Source: an uncultured Anaerovibrio sp.
GTDB lineage: Bacteria > Bacillota > Negativicutes > Selenomonadales > Selenomonadaceae
Length of the DNA stretch: 21,233 bases
Assembly: GCA_934196075.1 (NCBI GenBank)
Contig: CAKPVW010000032.1
Location: 1-21,233 of the forward strand
Direction of reading: 5' to 3'
Shown: piece after piece, positions 13,992 to 21,233 of the stretch
Layout: every line of letters starts with the position of its first letter
Position numbering within the stretch: the first letter of the stretch is position 1
Made by a program: the position numbers and the translations under genes
The notes under the pieces: generated by a model
Seen by the model: only the letters and a program-made list of their open reading frames with translations
The model's database searches: none
Told to the model about the DNA's origin: nothing

Positions 13992-14903
13992 TTACAAACC
14001 GCTATCCTGCCAATCTGGCACATAAGCTTTAGTAGCAGAGCTGCGCTGCTGAACAAAGCACTGAGTAAAGCCCAATTCCCTAGCATAATCCACCACTGAA
14101 TCATATTCAAAGGTAGTGAGCCTCCGCTTGAGATATTTATACTCCCCAGCCCGATACATAGGGGTATACTGACTCATCAGGCTAAGATAAATATCATCAC
14201 CAAAGCTTTGCCACAGCCAGTCCAACAGCTTCATGCTGTCATGGCGGGCTCCTGGCAGAACCATATGCCGTACCAGCACGCCTCTGGTCATAATTCCCTG
14301 AGCATCAAAAGCCGGCCTGCCTACCTGCTTGACCATGGCCTCAATGGCTTTGGCAGCTACAGGAAAATAATCCTTGGCCTTAGAATACTGGCTGGACAGC
14401 TCTGGGGCATAATATTTCAAATCCGGCAAATAAACATCCACTGTGCCCCTGAGCAATTCTATGGTGGACACCGCTTCATAGCCACTGGAATTGTACACCA
14501 CAGGCAAAGAAAAACCTCGTTCCTTGGCATAAGCCAAGGCCTGAATAATCTGAGGCACATAGTGCGTAGGAGTAACCAAATCCAAGCTAACCGCTCCCTG
14601 CGCCTGCTGATAGAGAAAAATCTTCCCCAGCTCCTCACAGGTAACCTCCTGCCCCTTGGCGTAATGACTTATTTCATAATTTTGACAAAAAACACAGCGA
14701 AGATTACAGCCAGAAAAGAAAATCGTCCCGGCTCCCTTGCCAGTTTCCGGTCCAGCTATGGCCGGTTCCTCCCAAGGATGCAGACTAACCTTGGCTACTC
14801 TGGCCAAGGCACCGCCGCCACAGGCCCCCGGCTGTTCATATCGGTTCACACCACAGCTGCGAGGACACAGCTGGCAATTATCTAGCAAATCCCTTGCCTG
14901 CAA
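13992..14903 (-). CDS. PflX-type radical SAM protein
   Basis: A 303-residue protein of the COG1313 group (related to pyruvate formate-lyase activating enzymes). The radical-SAM cluster motif is Cys66, Cys70, Cys73 in SGCNLRCVFC. An N-terminal Cys cluster (Cys10, Cys13, Cys17, Cys28 in CQLCPRSCGVNR and GACGG) probably binds another metal centre, as in other members. Other family landmarks are VTPTHYVPQI, VVYNSSGYE, DVYLPDLKYY and VRHMVLPG. The substrate of this group is unknown; no glycyl-radical enzyme is adjacent. It starts with TTG at 14903, supported by AAGGAAG seven bases upstream. It follows the LtaS-like gene by 78 bases without a visible terminator, so it may be the last gene of the deoR-like operon. 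Confidence 0.9.
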   Translation of the reverse strand: MQARDLLDNCQLCPRSCGVNRYEQPGACGGGALARVAKVSLHPWEEPAIAGPETGKGAGTIFFSGCNLRCVFCQNYEISHYAKGQEVTCEELGKIFLYQQAQGAVSLDLVTPTHYVPQIIQALAYAKERGFSLPVVYNSSGYEAVSTIELLRGTVDVYLPDLKYYAPELSSQYSKAKDYFPVAAKAIEAMVKQVGRPAFDAQGIMTRGVLVRHMVLPGARHDSMKLLDWLWQSFGDDIYLSLMSQYTPMYRAGEYKYLKRRLTTFEYDSVVDYARELGFTQCFVQQRSSATKAYVPDWQDSGL

Positions 14904-14981
14904 GCTATCACTTCCTTATTTGCATAACTTGGCGCTAGGTTCCATCTCCAACCCTCATTGAACCAGGCACAGGGTAGGAGT

Positions 14982-16976
14982 TTATCTGTCCTTGAGCAGA
15001 GCTTCGTCCAAAACAGGGCCATATTTGGGCCGCCACCAGGAAATGCTCCGCACCCCATCTATATAACGCTGTAGAGCCGGTTCATCAAAGGGGTGGCCTT
15101 GACTTCCCTCTATCTGAATAGGTTCCAAGGGAATCCTATCCGCCTCCCCTATAAAATCTCTAGTTATCCAAAAGCCATAATTCACACCATGGCGATTGCT
15201 TCGGGTAAGACTGGAACCAATAGCGTAATAAGCAAAGCCCTTGGGGGCCACCAGCTCTATAATGGTAGGGCCGATATCGATTTGACTGCCTGCGCTATCC
15301 GGCAGCAGGGTTCCCTTGTGGACACCGGCTCCTGTTACTACGAAGGGCACCACATACCGCTCGTACATGGATGGCTTTTTGTCAATATTATACCGGTCTG
15401 CATGGTCGCCCACAATCAGCACTAGACAGCCAGGATATTTTTCCTTCAGCTGGCGGACAAATCCCGCCAGCTCTCTATCTGCATACCAATAATGCCCCAG
15501 CTCATTGACCAGCCAATCGTCCTCGGCTGCCTCTGGCGGCAAGGCCTGACGCAGTTTGTCCGCATCAAATCCCTTGGACTCTACATCTACAGTATAGGGG
15601 GAATGATTGGACACATTGAGAATGACATTAAAGCTGGCAGCGTCGGCGGTTACCCCCTGCAAAACACCAGCATAAAGATATTCATCATCACAGCCCCAAA
15701 CACTGCCCTCTGCATTGGCGGGCATATCGCCTCGGCCGTAAAAATGCTGAAAACCCTGAGCCTCCGTAAAGGCTCCGATCCGTTCCCAGGTGGCAGGCCC
15801 TGCATACCAGAAATTGGTGGTATAGCCCAGCTTCGCCATCTGAGGGGCGATGGCTGTAATATAGGGCTGCTTAAAGGACTCCGGCATGGTGGTGAGATAA
15901 AGATTGGCATCTGCCAAGCCTGTGGTAACACCGGTCATAGCGGAAATGGTGCTGGCCCCATTGGGCAGCATGGCATTGCAATAATCTGCATCCTCTCCTG
16001 CAATAATTCCCTTCATACCATCAGCAATATGCAGGTTGCTGTATTTATCCAAAAGGGGCCAATTGGCATAGCTTTCAGATACAATAAGGAAAATCTGCCG
16101 TGGCTTCTCTATCTGAGCACCCTGAGCCTGACGCAGAAGATAGTCATCCAAATTGCTGCTATCTGCGCTGCGGCCTGCCAGCTCTCCTGCTAAAAGCTGT
16201 ATCTGCTCTGCCGTGAAATTCAACCCGTTGCAGGCCAGCATCCGGTTATTCATGCGATAGCCTCGATAAATCGCCTGATAATCATCCAAAATAGCTTCAT
16301 TCATAAAACTATCCTTGGTGACACCTACATTTTCCCATTCCAAGGCTGTTTCCCAGCCCCAGCTGCCTCCAAAGACAATCAGCCGGCCCAGCACGTAAAG
16401 GCCCAAGGCCACAGCTGCACCCTTGACTGCCATTTTTCTTCGAGAGGGCTTGCCATATAGGCTATAGGTGGTTGTAGTTTTAGCGTCTCGCCAAGCCAAA
16501 AAATATTTTAATCCTCGCCAGAGACAGAAGGCCAAAAGCAATGCTCCTGCCAGCCTCAAAGGCAGATTGAATTCCTGTACCAAGGAAACAAACAGGGCAT
16601 ACATATCGTCATTGCCTGCATTGAACAAAAGCTGATGAAAACGGCTATGAAACTGCTCATAATAGGGAAAGCTGGCTACAAAAAGTATGGCTGTCATCGT
16701 TAACACCATACCGCTAAGCATACTTTCTAGTCTGCGTCCCCATTTCCGTGAAAGCATGGTCAAAAGACCTGCCGGCACAGCGGTACCTAGTGCCAGAATT
16801 CCTGCGGTCTGAATGCTTAGCCTAGAGCCAAGCCACAGCACCTGCAGCAAATCCTGCCAGCTGGTATCTGGCCCCCAATATTCGTGCAAGGTCAAACAGA
16901 ATATGAGCCTGCAAAGAGAAAGGACTGATAGGTAATATAAAAATACCTTCAGTCCTCTATAGATACAATTCATCAT
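14982..16976 (-). CDS. LtaS-like sulfatase-fold phosphotransferase, membrane-anchored
   Basis: A 664-residue inner-membrane protein of the alkaline phosphatase superfamily. Five membrane segments (about 11-29, 53-75, 86-104, 138-160, 184-204) precede an extracytoplasmic catalytic domain starting near 290, the LtaS/OpgB layout. Metal and catalytic candidates: Glu301 in VSESYANW, Ser342/Thr343 in PNGASTISAMTG, His458 in NVSNHSPY (compare SNHFPY in LtaS), Asp524/His525 in GDHADRY. It probably transfers phosphoglycerol or a similar headgroup to an envelope glycan or glycolipid; which acceptor is unknown, notably if the cell is a diderm. ATGA overlap with the upstream regulator gene (4 bases) indicates translational coupling; there is a second ATG immediately after the first. 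Confidence 0.88.
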   Translation of the reverse strand: MMNCIYRGLKVFLYYLSVLSLCRLIFCLTLHEYWGPDTSWQDLLQVLWLGSRLSIQTAGILALGTAVPAGLLTMLSRKWGRRLESMLSGMVLTMTAILFVASFPYYEQFHSRFHQLLFNAGNDDMYALFVSLVQEFNLPLRLAGALLLAFCLWRGLKYFLAWRDAKTTTTYSLYGKPSRRKMAVKGAAVALGLYVLGRLIVFGGSWGWETALEWENVGVTKDSFMNEAILDDYQAIYRGYRMNNRMLACNGLNFTAEQIQLLAGELAGRSADSSNLDDYLLRQAQGAQIEKPRQIFLIVSESYANWPLLDKYSNLHIADGMKGIIAGEDADYCNAMLPNGASTISAMTGVTTGLADANLYLTTMPESFKQPYITAIAPQMAKLGYTTNFWYAGPATWERIGAFTEAQGFQHFYGRGDMPANAEGSVWGCDDEYLYAGVLQGVTADAASFNVILNVSNHSPYTVDVESKGFDADKLRQALPPEAAEDDWLVNELGHYWYADRELAGFVRQLKEKYPGCLVLIVGDHADRYNIDKKPSMYERYVVPFVVTGAGVHKGTLLPDSAGSQIDIGPTIIELVAPKGFAYYAIGSSLTRSNRHGVNYGFWITRDFIGEADRIPLEPIQIEGSQGHPFDEPALQRYIDGVRSISWWRPKYGPVLDEALLKDR

Positions 16977-17740
16977 GGTACAATCAGCTGAACACCATAT
17001 CTTGACAGGGCCTCACATACTTTTTCAGATGGCATGGAATCGGTAATCAGACCGGACAGAGTGTCCAAGGTAGCATAGTTGTAATTGCCATCAGTGCTAA
17101 GCTTTTTAGCTTCAGCTACGACATATGCCCTCTTGCTTACTCGAATTATCTGAGCCTTGTTGATACCATCTTCAATATCATAGGTGGAAACGCTGTTTTC
17201 CATGGCATCTACGCCAATGGCACCTACAAAGGCTACATCTGGCTTCAGACGGGAAATGAAATCCATGGTCATGCCGCCCCAGAAGCCATCACGGCTCTTG
17301 TTAATCTTGCCGCCGGCGAATACCACCCGGATTTTAGGATGATTAGCCAAAATCAGCAGAATATCAATCATATTGGTAACAATGGTCAGCTCACGCTGAT
17401 CCTTGGCCAAAAGCTCGGCAATAGCCAGATTACTGGTGGAAATATCCAGGAAAACCATATCTCTATCGTGAATCAGCTTGACAGCAGCATGAGCTATACG
17501 GCGCTTGGCATCCACATCGGTAGTCTTGCGCTTGCTAATCTCAATAACATGGTTGTTTTCTCTCAGAACCACTGCACCGCCATAGGTACGCTTCAAGCGG
17601 CCCTGCTTCTCCAAGGAACCCAAATCCTTACGAATGCAGTCCTCGGTAACACCAAATTTTTCACTAAGCTCTTTTACCCTTACTTTGCCATCAGCATTCA
17701 GCATATTCATTATGCTTTCCTGACGTTCCTCCAAAAACAT
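16973..17740 (-). CDS. DeoR/GlpR-family transcriptional regulator
   Basis: A 255-residue repressor-type protein. The N-terminal DeoR helix-turn-helix occupies about 3-57 (RQESIMNML, VKELSEKFGVTEDCIRKDL, LKRTYGGAV). The C-terminal sugar-phosphate sensor domain (about 75-235) has the usual FLDISTSNLAIAELL, VTNMIDIL, VFAGGKIN and FVGAIGVD segments. These regulators normally release DNA when they bind a phosphorylated sugar. It is first in an operon with the LtaS-like enzyme, overlapping it by four bases, so it probably controls that enzyme and itself; three direct repeats about 90 bases upstream are the likely operator. Start supported by GGGAG eight bases before the ATG. Effector unknown. Confidence 0.92.
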   Translation of the reverse strand: MFLEERQESIMNMLNADGKVRVKELSEKFGVTEDCIRKDLGSLEKQGRLKRTYGGAVVLRENNHVIEISKRKTTDVDAKRRIAHAAVKLIHDRDMVFLDISTSNLAIAELLAKDQRELTIVTNMIDILLILANHPKIRVVFAGGKINKSRDGFWGGMTMDFISRLKPDVAFVGAIGVDAMENSVSTYDIEDGINKAQIIRVSKRAYVVAEAKKLSTDGNYNYATLDTLSGLITDSMPSEKVCEALSRYGVQLIVP

Positions 17741-17828
17741 AATATCACTCCCTAGTACAAAATTTTTCTTCTCTTCTTCATATATTTTCTTATTTTGCGC
17801 ACCAATGCACAGTTATGTGGTTACTATT

Positions 17829-17856
17829 GTTCAATTTTTGTTCAATAATGTTTAAT
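17829..17856. promoter_or_regulatory. Probable DeoR-type operator: three phased direct repeats
   Basis: GTTCAAT at 17829-17835 and 17840-17846, and GTTTAAT at 17850-17856, spaced 11 and 10 bases, so all face one side of the helix. DeoR-family operators are commonly such direct repeats. It lies in the A/T-rich gap 17741-18014, which otherwise holds only an imperfect TTGAT/ATCAA hairpin near 17890-17904 and no gene. On minus each TTGAAC also resembles a -35 box. Confidence 0.6.
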
Positions 17857-18014
17857 AATTCCCATTTACTATTATTCTACACGTAATATTGATTTTTATC
17901 AAGTAGAATTTTTGTTTATTGTTTTATTAGGACTTTAAGCCTATAAAACTTTATTTGCATAAATATTTTAACAGAAACCTTGGCTAACGGTCAACCCTAA
18001 GCCCAGGCAAGAGT

Positions 18015-19337
18015 TTACTTGCTTTTTCCCAAGGCCCTGTCCAAAAGTTCATCATAAACCGGCCGGCCTCCCGTTAAATCTGAAATCACATAGGCTGTTA
18101 ATGATACCACCAGCAAGGCTAGCATATGCTGAAAAGACCCCGTCATTTCCAAAATCAATATACTGCCTGTAACGGGGGATTTGACCACCGCTGCGAAATA
18201 GGCTGCCATACCAAAGACTATAATATCCGCATAATACATAGCAGGCAGCACTCCTGCCAGCACCAATAACTTGGCTAGAATAGCACCTCCCGCAGCTCCC
18301 AGTACCAGCATGGGCAGGAAAATACCTCCTGGTACACCTGAGCCAAAGCAGACCATGGTAAAAAGAAATTTGCCTACAAAGAGCAGGCAGAGAAAAGCAA
18401 TGGTATAATCTGTCACCACTAATGAATCTACCAGCAGATTGCCGCCCCCTAGGATTTCTGGCAAAACAAACCCCAGCAGGGCCGCCAAAAGCAAGGGCAG
18501 CAGGGGCTTCTTTACACCGGACAAACCTAAATTGCCATAGGTGTCCAGGGAATAGGCTAGGGCTATATTGAAAAGCCGTCCCAAAAGACCAATCACTATG
18601 CCTGCTAGTATCAGAATATCAAAGAGATTGAGGGGCAGGGGCAATAGATAACCCATGGAAAATACCGGCGACATGCCGAATACCACCTCGGTAACAGTGG
18701 CTGCGGTAACAGAGGCCGTAATCCCTGTTAACAGCAGCGCCGGGGAAATGGTTTTCTGCATTTCTTCCAAACCAAAAATTACCCCCGCCAAAGGTGCATT
18801 AAAGGCTGCTGCCAAGCCAGCCCCAGCACCAGCTGTCATCAGAATCCTGCTTTCAAACCTGGTACGGCGGCTGCTTTGACTCAATCCTTGGCCTACACAG
18901 GCTCCTATTTGAACACTTGGCCCTTCTCGACCTAGAGACATACCTGCCCCAATGGCCAAGACTCCGCCGATTATTTTGGACCACAGGACGGAAAACCACT
19001 TCATGGACATATCCCCCTGCAAAATTCCTTTTATCTGGGGAATGCCGCTGCCAGTACACATAGGCTCTCTGGCTACAATTAGCTTCAGTAAATAGGCAAT
19101 AACTACAAATGAAAGAATATATAAGGCCAGCCAGTGCCATTGTCCATTGTGAACTGCCTGGGTTAGATGTTTATAAATAATGGGACGCAGTGTCTCTGAG
19201 CCTGCCAGCAGATAACGAAATATACTTATGCTGATGCCTGCTCCCAGACCTACTGCCAATCCTTCCAGCAGCAGTCTTAGACTGAAGCGTCGTTTATTGA
19301 CCAAAAGCTCTAGCAGATTATCGGTTTTTTTGTTCAT
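18015..19337 (-). CDS. ClC-family chloride/proton antiporter
   Basis: A 440-residue inner-membrane protein with the ClC anion-selectivity motifs: GSGIP (96-100), GREGPSVQIGA with gating Glu138, GSGVPGGIFLPMLVLGAAGG and a conserved Tyr near the C-terminus (YDELLDRAL). The inner Glu192 in FGLEEMQK corresponds to the proton-path glutamate of E. coli ClcA, so it is probably an exchanger and not a channel. There are no C-terminal CBS domains. ClC exchangers help in acid resistance or halide (including fluoride) handling; the fluoride branch has different motifs, so I favour chloride. GGGG lies six bases before the ATG. A copy of the dispersed hairpin repeat with a TATAAT sits 44 bases upstream. 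Confidence 0.93.
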   Translation of the reverse strand: MNKKTDNLLELLVNKRRFSLRLLLEGLAVGLGAGISISIFRYLLAGSETLRPIIYKHLTQAVHNGQWHWLALYILSFVVIAYLLKLIVAREPMCTGSGIPQIKGILQGDMSMKWFSVLWSKIIGGVLAIGAGMSLGREGPSVQIGACVGQGLSQSSRRTRFESRILMTAGAGAGLAAAFNAPLAGVIFGLEEMQKTISPALLLTGITASVTAATVTEVVFGMSPVFSMGYLLPLPLNLFDILILAGIVIGLLGRLFNIALAYSLDTYGNLGLSGVKKPLLPLLLAALLGFVLPEILGGGNLLVDSLVVTDYTIAFLCLLFVGKFLFTMVCFGSGVPGGIFLPMLVLGAAGGAILAKLLVLAGVLPAMYYADIIVFGMAAYFAAVVKSPVTGSILILEMTGSFQHMLALLVVSLTAYVISDLTGGRPVYDELLDRALGKSK

Positions 19338-19380
19338 ATTATCCCCGCAAAAATATCAAGCAACGTGGCACCTGATTTAT

Positions 19381-19454
19381 ATTATAACCCCTAGATTATT
19401 CAAAGAAAATGTCTTTGCATTTTCTTTCAATGGGGTGACCACGAGGGTGGAGAT
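19381..19454 (-). repeat. Dispersed hairpin repeat, copy B
   Basis: Matches 10853-10927 over its whole length with a few substitutions and one base fewer in the loop. AAAGAAAATG (19402-19411) pairs with CATTTTCTTT (19418-19427), with outer ACCCC/GGGGT. On minus the edge nearest the ClC gene gives TATAAT (19386-19381). Confidence 0.8.
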
Positions 19455-19488
19455 ATTAGCTCCCCCCTGTCATTAGCACAGCTTCCCG

Positions 19489-19526
19489 CCACCTATAGAG
19501 GTGGGGGACATCGGACACCTCGTTAT
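19489..19526. repeat. Small hairpin plus the 21-base shared sequence
   Basis: CCACCT (19489-19494) pairs with AGGTGG (19499-19504), directly followed by 19506-19526, which matches 3044-3064 at 19 of 21 bases. Together with copy B this makes the whole gap between the rpsR terminator and the ClC gene repeat-derived. Confidence 0.4.
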
Positions 19527-19532
19527 GAAAAA

Positions 19533-19559
19533 CAAAAAAGGGCCTCCTTGCGGAGGCCC
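19533..19559 (-). terminator. Terminator of the rpsF-rpsR operon
   Basis: GGGCCTCC (19540-19547) pairs with GGAGGCCC (19552-19559) around TTGC; on minus it is followed by TTTTTTG. It begins 12 bases after the rpsR stop. Confidence 0.95.
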
Positions 19560-19571
19560 CCTCTATCTCAC

Positions 19572-19805
19572 TTACTCAGCAGTGAAAGGCAAGAGTGCAA
19601 TGTTGCGTGCACGCTTGATAGCAACTGTTACCTGACGCTGATGCTTAGCACAGTTACCAGAAATACGACGAGGCAAAATCTTGCCGCGCTCAGTAATATA
19701 ACGACGGAGCTTTGCTACGTCCTTGTAATCAATCTGCTCTACCTTATCTACGCAGAAACTGCAAACCTTTTTACGAGGTCTTCTGCTTCTATCACGCTTG
19801 ATCAA
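19572..19805 (-). CDS. rpsR: 30S ribosomal protein S18
   Basis: A 77-residue basic protein of the small-subunit platform, partner of S6. Family features: the CSFC metal-binding-type pair, [25 protein letters not shown] and the [23 protein letters not shown] core. Start is TTG at 19805, supported by GGAGGG eight bases upstream. It follows rpsF by 69 bases, which contain only a small CATTCC/GGAATG hairpin; the ssb gene usual at this spot in Bacillota is missing. Its terminator follows directly. Confidence 0.97.
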   Translation of the reverse strand: MIKRDRSRRPRKKVCSFCVDKVEQIDYKDVAKLRRYITERGKILPRRISGNCAKHQRQVTVAIKRARNIALLPFTAE

Positions 19806-19874
19806 AGTATATTCCCTCCTTCAATATGGAATATCATTCCTGTTGGAATGTCACCTTCACGAATTGTCGCGAAA

Positions 19875-20159
19875 TTAGTCCTCTGCTTTAACAATCATGT
19901 GCTTCAGCAGCTCATCAGTAATCTTCATTACACGATCAGCCTCAGCCACACATGCAGGCTCTGCTGTTACGTTCAGCAGTACATAGTAGCCCTCGGTGCA
20001 GTCCTTGATCTCATAAGCAAGACGCTTCTTGCCCCAACGATCCTCGCTGTCAACTGTACCGCCATTGTCAGCAATCAACTTGGTGAACTTCTCAACTACA
20101 GCGTTGGTTGCTTCTTCCTCCATTGGTTTAACAATGAATATGACTTCGTACTTTCTCAC
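19875..20159 (-). CDS. rpsF: 30S ribosomal protein S6
   Basis: A 94-residue small-subunit protein that binds 16S rRNA together with S18. Typical RKYEVIFIVKP start, LIADNGGTVDSEDRWGKKRLAYEIKD core and EGYYVLLNVTAEP. I start at GTG 20159 because GGAGGTGA lies five bases before it and the homologous protein begins there; the frame extends upstream to 20234 but that part is leader. A promoter and two leader hairpins precede it. First gene of a two-gene operon with rpsR. Confidence 0.97.
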   Translation of the reverse strand: MRKYEVIFIVKPMEEEATNAVVEKFTKLIADNGGTVDSEDRWGKKRLAYEIKDCTEGYYVLLNVTAEPACVAEADRVMKITDELLKHMIVKAED

Positions 20160-20185
20160 GAAATCACCTCCCTCTTTGGTCTTTG

Positions 20186-20287
20186 GCTCCCTCTTGCTGA
20201 AGGAGCAGAGAAAGTTTGCAAATGAAATTTGCAACTATCTTGTCCTTTTGACTGAATGAGTATATCATTTATTGAAACTTTTGGCAA
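20186..20287 (-). promoter_or_regulatory. rpsF promoter and structured leader
   Basis: Minus strand: TTGCCA (20287-20282), 17 bases, TATACT (20264-20259), about 100 bases before rpsF. In the leader, TTGCAAAT/ATTTGCAA form a tight stem (20216-20234), and GGAGC/GCTCC (20186-20190, 20202-20206) a second. Leaders of this operon are autoregulated by S6:S18 in many bacteria; I do not see the conserved CCG-bearing motif clearly. Confidence 0.7.
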
Positions 20288-20320
20288 GAAAAATTTTGCA
20301 AAATCCATATTTTATAAAAT

Positions 20321-20725
20321 TCAAGCATTTATTATATCTTTGTTTATCTCCAATAATCCCCAAGAATAAATGGCTTCTGCATATCTTAATCCCATCTCAG
20401 TCTGTTCTTCACTAATCTCTGTTCCACCAGGATAACGAATTTCTATACCATATGGTGTCAATGCTTCTGCATAATCCCAAAGTTCCTCCTTAATTTCTGT
20501 ATAATTTTTCATTTGATTTAACAGAAATTCCAAATCATGTATTTTGGGCATACCTCCTGGCTGGCCTTTTGCTACAATTACTGCTTTCAAAACCTTTTCC
20601 GCTGCCTGCTGACAATGATAGCATATTATTTGTAATGGTTTAGGATAAAATGTTTCAAACAAATGCCTCGCTGCGCTTAAATCCATTTTAGCATACTCAA
20701 GCCATTCTTTAACTTCAGGCTGCAT
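20321..20725 (-). CDS. HEPN-domain protein of an MNT/HEPN pair
   Basis: A 134-residue all-helical HEPN protein: EWLEYAKMDLSAARHLF, then YHCQQAAEKVLKAVIV, KIHDLEFLLNQM, and LTPYGIEIRYPG, the usual succession for this family. In HepT-type toxins an RX4-6H motif cuts RNA or accepts AMP; I see no such Arg/His pair near the C-terminus (RYAEAIYSW has no His), so RNase activity is doubtful. It overlaps the end of the MNT gene by 11 bases, indicating translational coupling. Start at 20725 chosen because AGGGAG precedes it by nine bases. Base composition is more A/T-rich than the neighbours, which suggests transfer. Could be a toxin-antitoxin pair or an abortive-infection module. Confidence 0.85.
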   Translation of the reverse strand: MQPEVKEWLEYAKMDLSAARHLFETFYPKPLQIICYHCQQAAEKVLKAVIVAKGQPGGMPKIHDLEFLLNQMKNYTEIKEELWDYAEALTPYGIEIRYPGGTEISEEQTEMGLRYAEAIYSWGLLEINKDIINA

Positions 20726-21044
20726 AAAGCAACACTCCCTTATCATTAACCTCACGTTCTAGGGACAACTTCCAATTTTTACGTTCCTCAAATTTACTAT
20801 TTCGAACGACAATAATATCCACAGGTCTATTTTTTTTTCCTCTGATAGCTCTATATGCTTTTTGAGTCAGTGCCAACGTATTGGCTACCTGATCATCAAC
20901 TATAACATAAAAATCCACGTCACTGTTATCAGTATTGCTATCATTTGCAAAAGAGCCAAATAGATATACTTTTAAAGGAGAAATTGAATTTATAATGCAT
21001 TCTTTTAATATATTAATTTGCTCCATCTCGTTTATCTTTTCCAC
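20715..21044 (-). CDS. MNT-type minimal nucleotidyltransferase
   Basis: A 109-residue nucleotidyltransferase. It has the exact GSX10DXD signature (GSF at about 31-33, DVD at 43-45) and a third acidic residue in PVDIIVV, so the catalytic set is complete. In characterised MntA-HepT pairs the MNT protein neutralises the HEPN toxin by adding AMP to it. Start is GTG at 21044 with AGGGGGG eight bases upstream; an ATG at 21026 is an alternative. It has a strong promoter of its own and is the first gene of the pair. Codon use is A/T-rich like its partner. Confidence 0.88.
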   Translation of the reverse strand: MEKINEMEQINILKECIINSISPLKVYLFGSFANDSNTDNSDVDFYVIVDDQVANTLALTQKAYRAIRGKKNRPVDIIVVRNSKFEERKNWKLSLEREVNDKGVLLYAA

Positions 21045-21067
21045 AATAAAATCCCCCCTTTTATTTT

Positions 21068-21096
21068 ATTATATATGTAACAAAACATATCGTCAA
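21068..21096 (-). promoter_or_regulatory. Promoter of the MNT/HEPN pair
   Basis: Minus strand: TTGACG (21096-21091), 17-base spacer, TATAAT (21073-21068), 23 bases before the GTG start. Near-consensus. Confidence 0.85.
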
Positions 21097-21162
21097 ACAA
21101 ACAAAAATATCCCCAAATATTCTGATTTGTAGAGGTTATAGATTGTTCACAATACCGTTTAC

Positions 21163-21216
21163 TGAGGCATGGCAAATACCCTTCCCGGCACGCTCGCGCT
21201 ATATAAATGTGCCTCA
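21163..21216. repeat. Inverted repeat near the window edge
   Basis: TGAGGCA (21163-21169) and TGCCTCA (21210-21216) enclose 40 bases that are GC-rich in a part of the window that is otherwise A/T-rich. No gene is supported in 21097-21233. It may be part of an interspersed element that continues beyond the window. Confidence 0.35.
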
Positions 21217-21233
21217 CGCTGCTAAACTCATTA

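Noticed and set aside
20160..20258. S6:S18 autoregulatory RNA motif
   Set aside because: Two hairpins are present but the conserved CCG-containing bulge is not recognisable.
21032..21217. 61-codon frame at the window end
   Set aside because: It runs through the MNT promoter and the inverted repeat, lacks a ribosome-binding site and overlaps the MNT start.

Overview
The window is about 21 kb of bacterial chromosome. It reads as an anaerobic member of the Bacillota, and I would guess a Negativicutes-type diderm. The evidence is strong AGGAGG-type Shine-Dalgarno sites, frequent GTG/TTG starts, sigma-A-like promoters, an oxygen-sensitive NrdG activase, a PflX-type radical-SAM protein and an ElyC/SanA-like envelope protein. 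Genus is not decidable from the sequence. Nearly every gene is on the minus strand; only a cupin and a hybrid histidine kinase (4048-7605) are on plus. I see no rRNA, tRNA, CRISPR array or intact transposase gene.

Left third (1-7680): glucose-6-phosphate isomerase (pgi), a MATE efflux pump and an ElyC/YdcF-like membrane protein run leftward. A regulatory gap with two inverted repeats separates them from a rightward pair, a one-domain cupin and a 1062-residue cytoplasmic PAS/HisKA/HATPase/REC hybrid kinase. A perfect 16-bp terminator stem closes the kinase gene and the facing gene from both sides.

Middle (7682-11496): a secreted protein with a RelA/SpoT-like C-terminal domain whose ribosome-binding site lies in a hairpin; nrdG; and a 95-residue free-standing protein resembling the NrdD C-terminal end. 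The last two are driven by a promoter embedded in two NrdR boxes. Then come a 117-bp two-hairpin insertion-like element exactly at the stop codon of a peptidoglycan hydrolase gene (NlpC/P60), and a 750-bp non-coding region. That region carries one copy of a dispersed hairpin repeat, seven perfect DnaA boxes in 124 bp, an AT-rich tract with direct repeats, and a possible structured plus-strand RNA ending in a terminator.

Right half (11497-21233), all minus strand: threonine ammonia-lyase (ilvA); a soluble PocR-domain chemoreceptor; a PflX-type radical-SAM protein; an LtaS-like sulfatase-fold membrane enzyme translationally coupled to a DeoR-family repressor with a three-repeat operator; a ClC antiporter preceded by the second copy of the dispersed repeat; rpsF-rpsR without the ssb gene usually found between them; and an AT-rich MNT/HEPN pair with its own promoter.

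The points most worth following are the DnaA-box cluster far from any dnaA gene, the secreted RelA/SpoT-like protein with an occluded ribosome-binding site, the stand-alone NrdD-like domain under NrdR control, and the non-autonomous element that replaced the stop codon of the NlpC/P60 gene.
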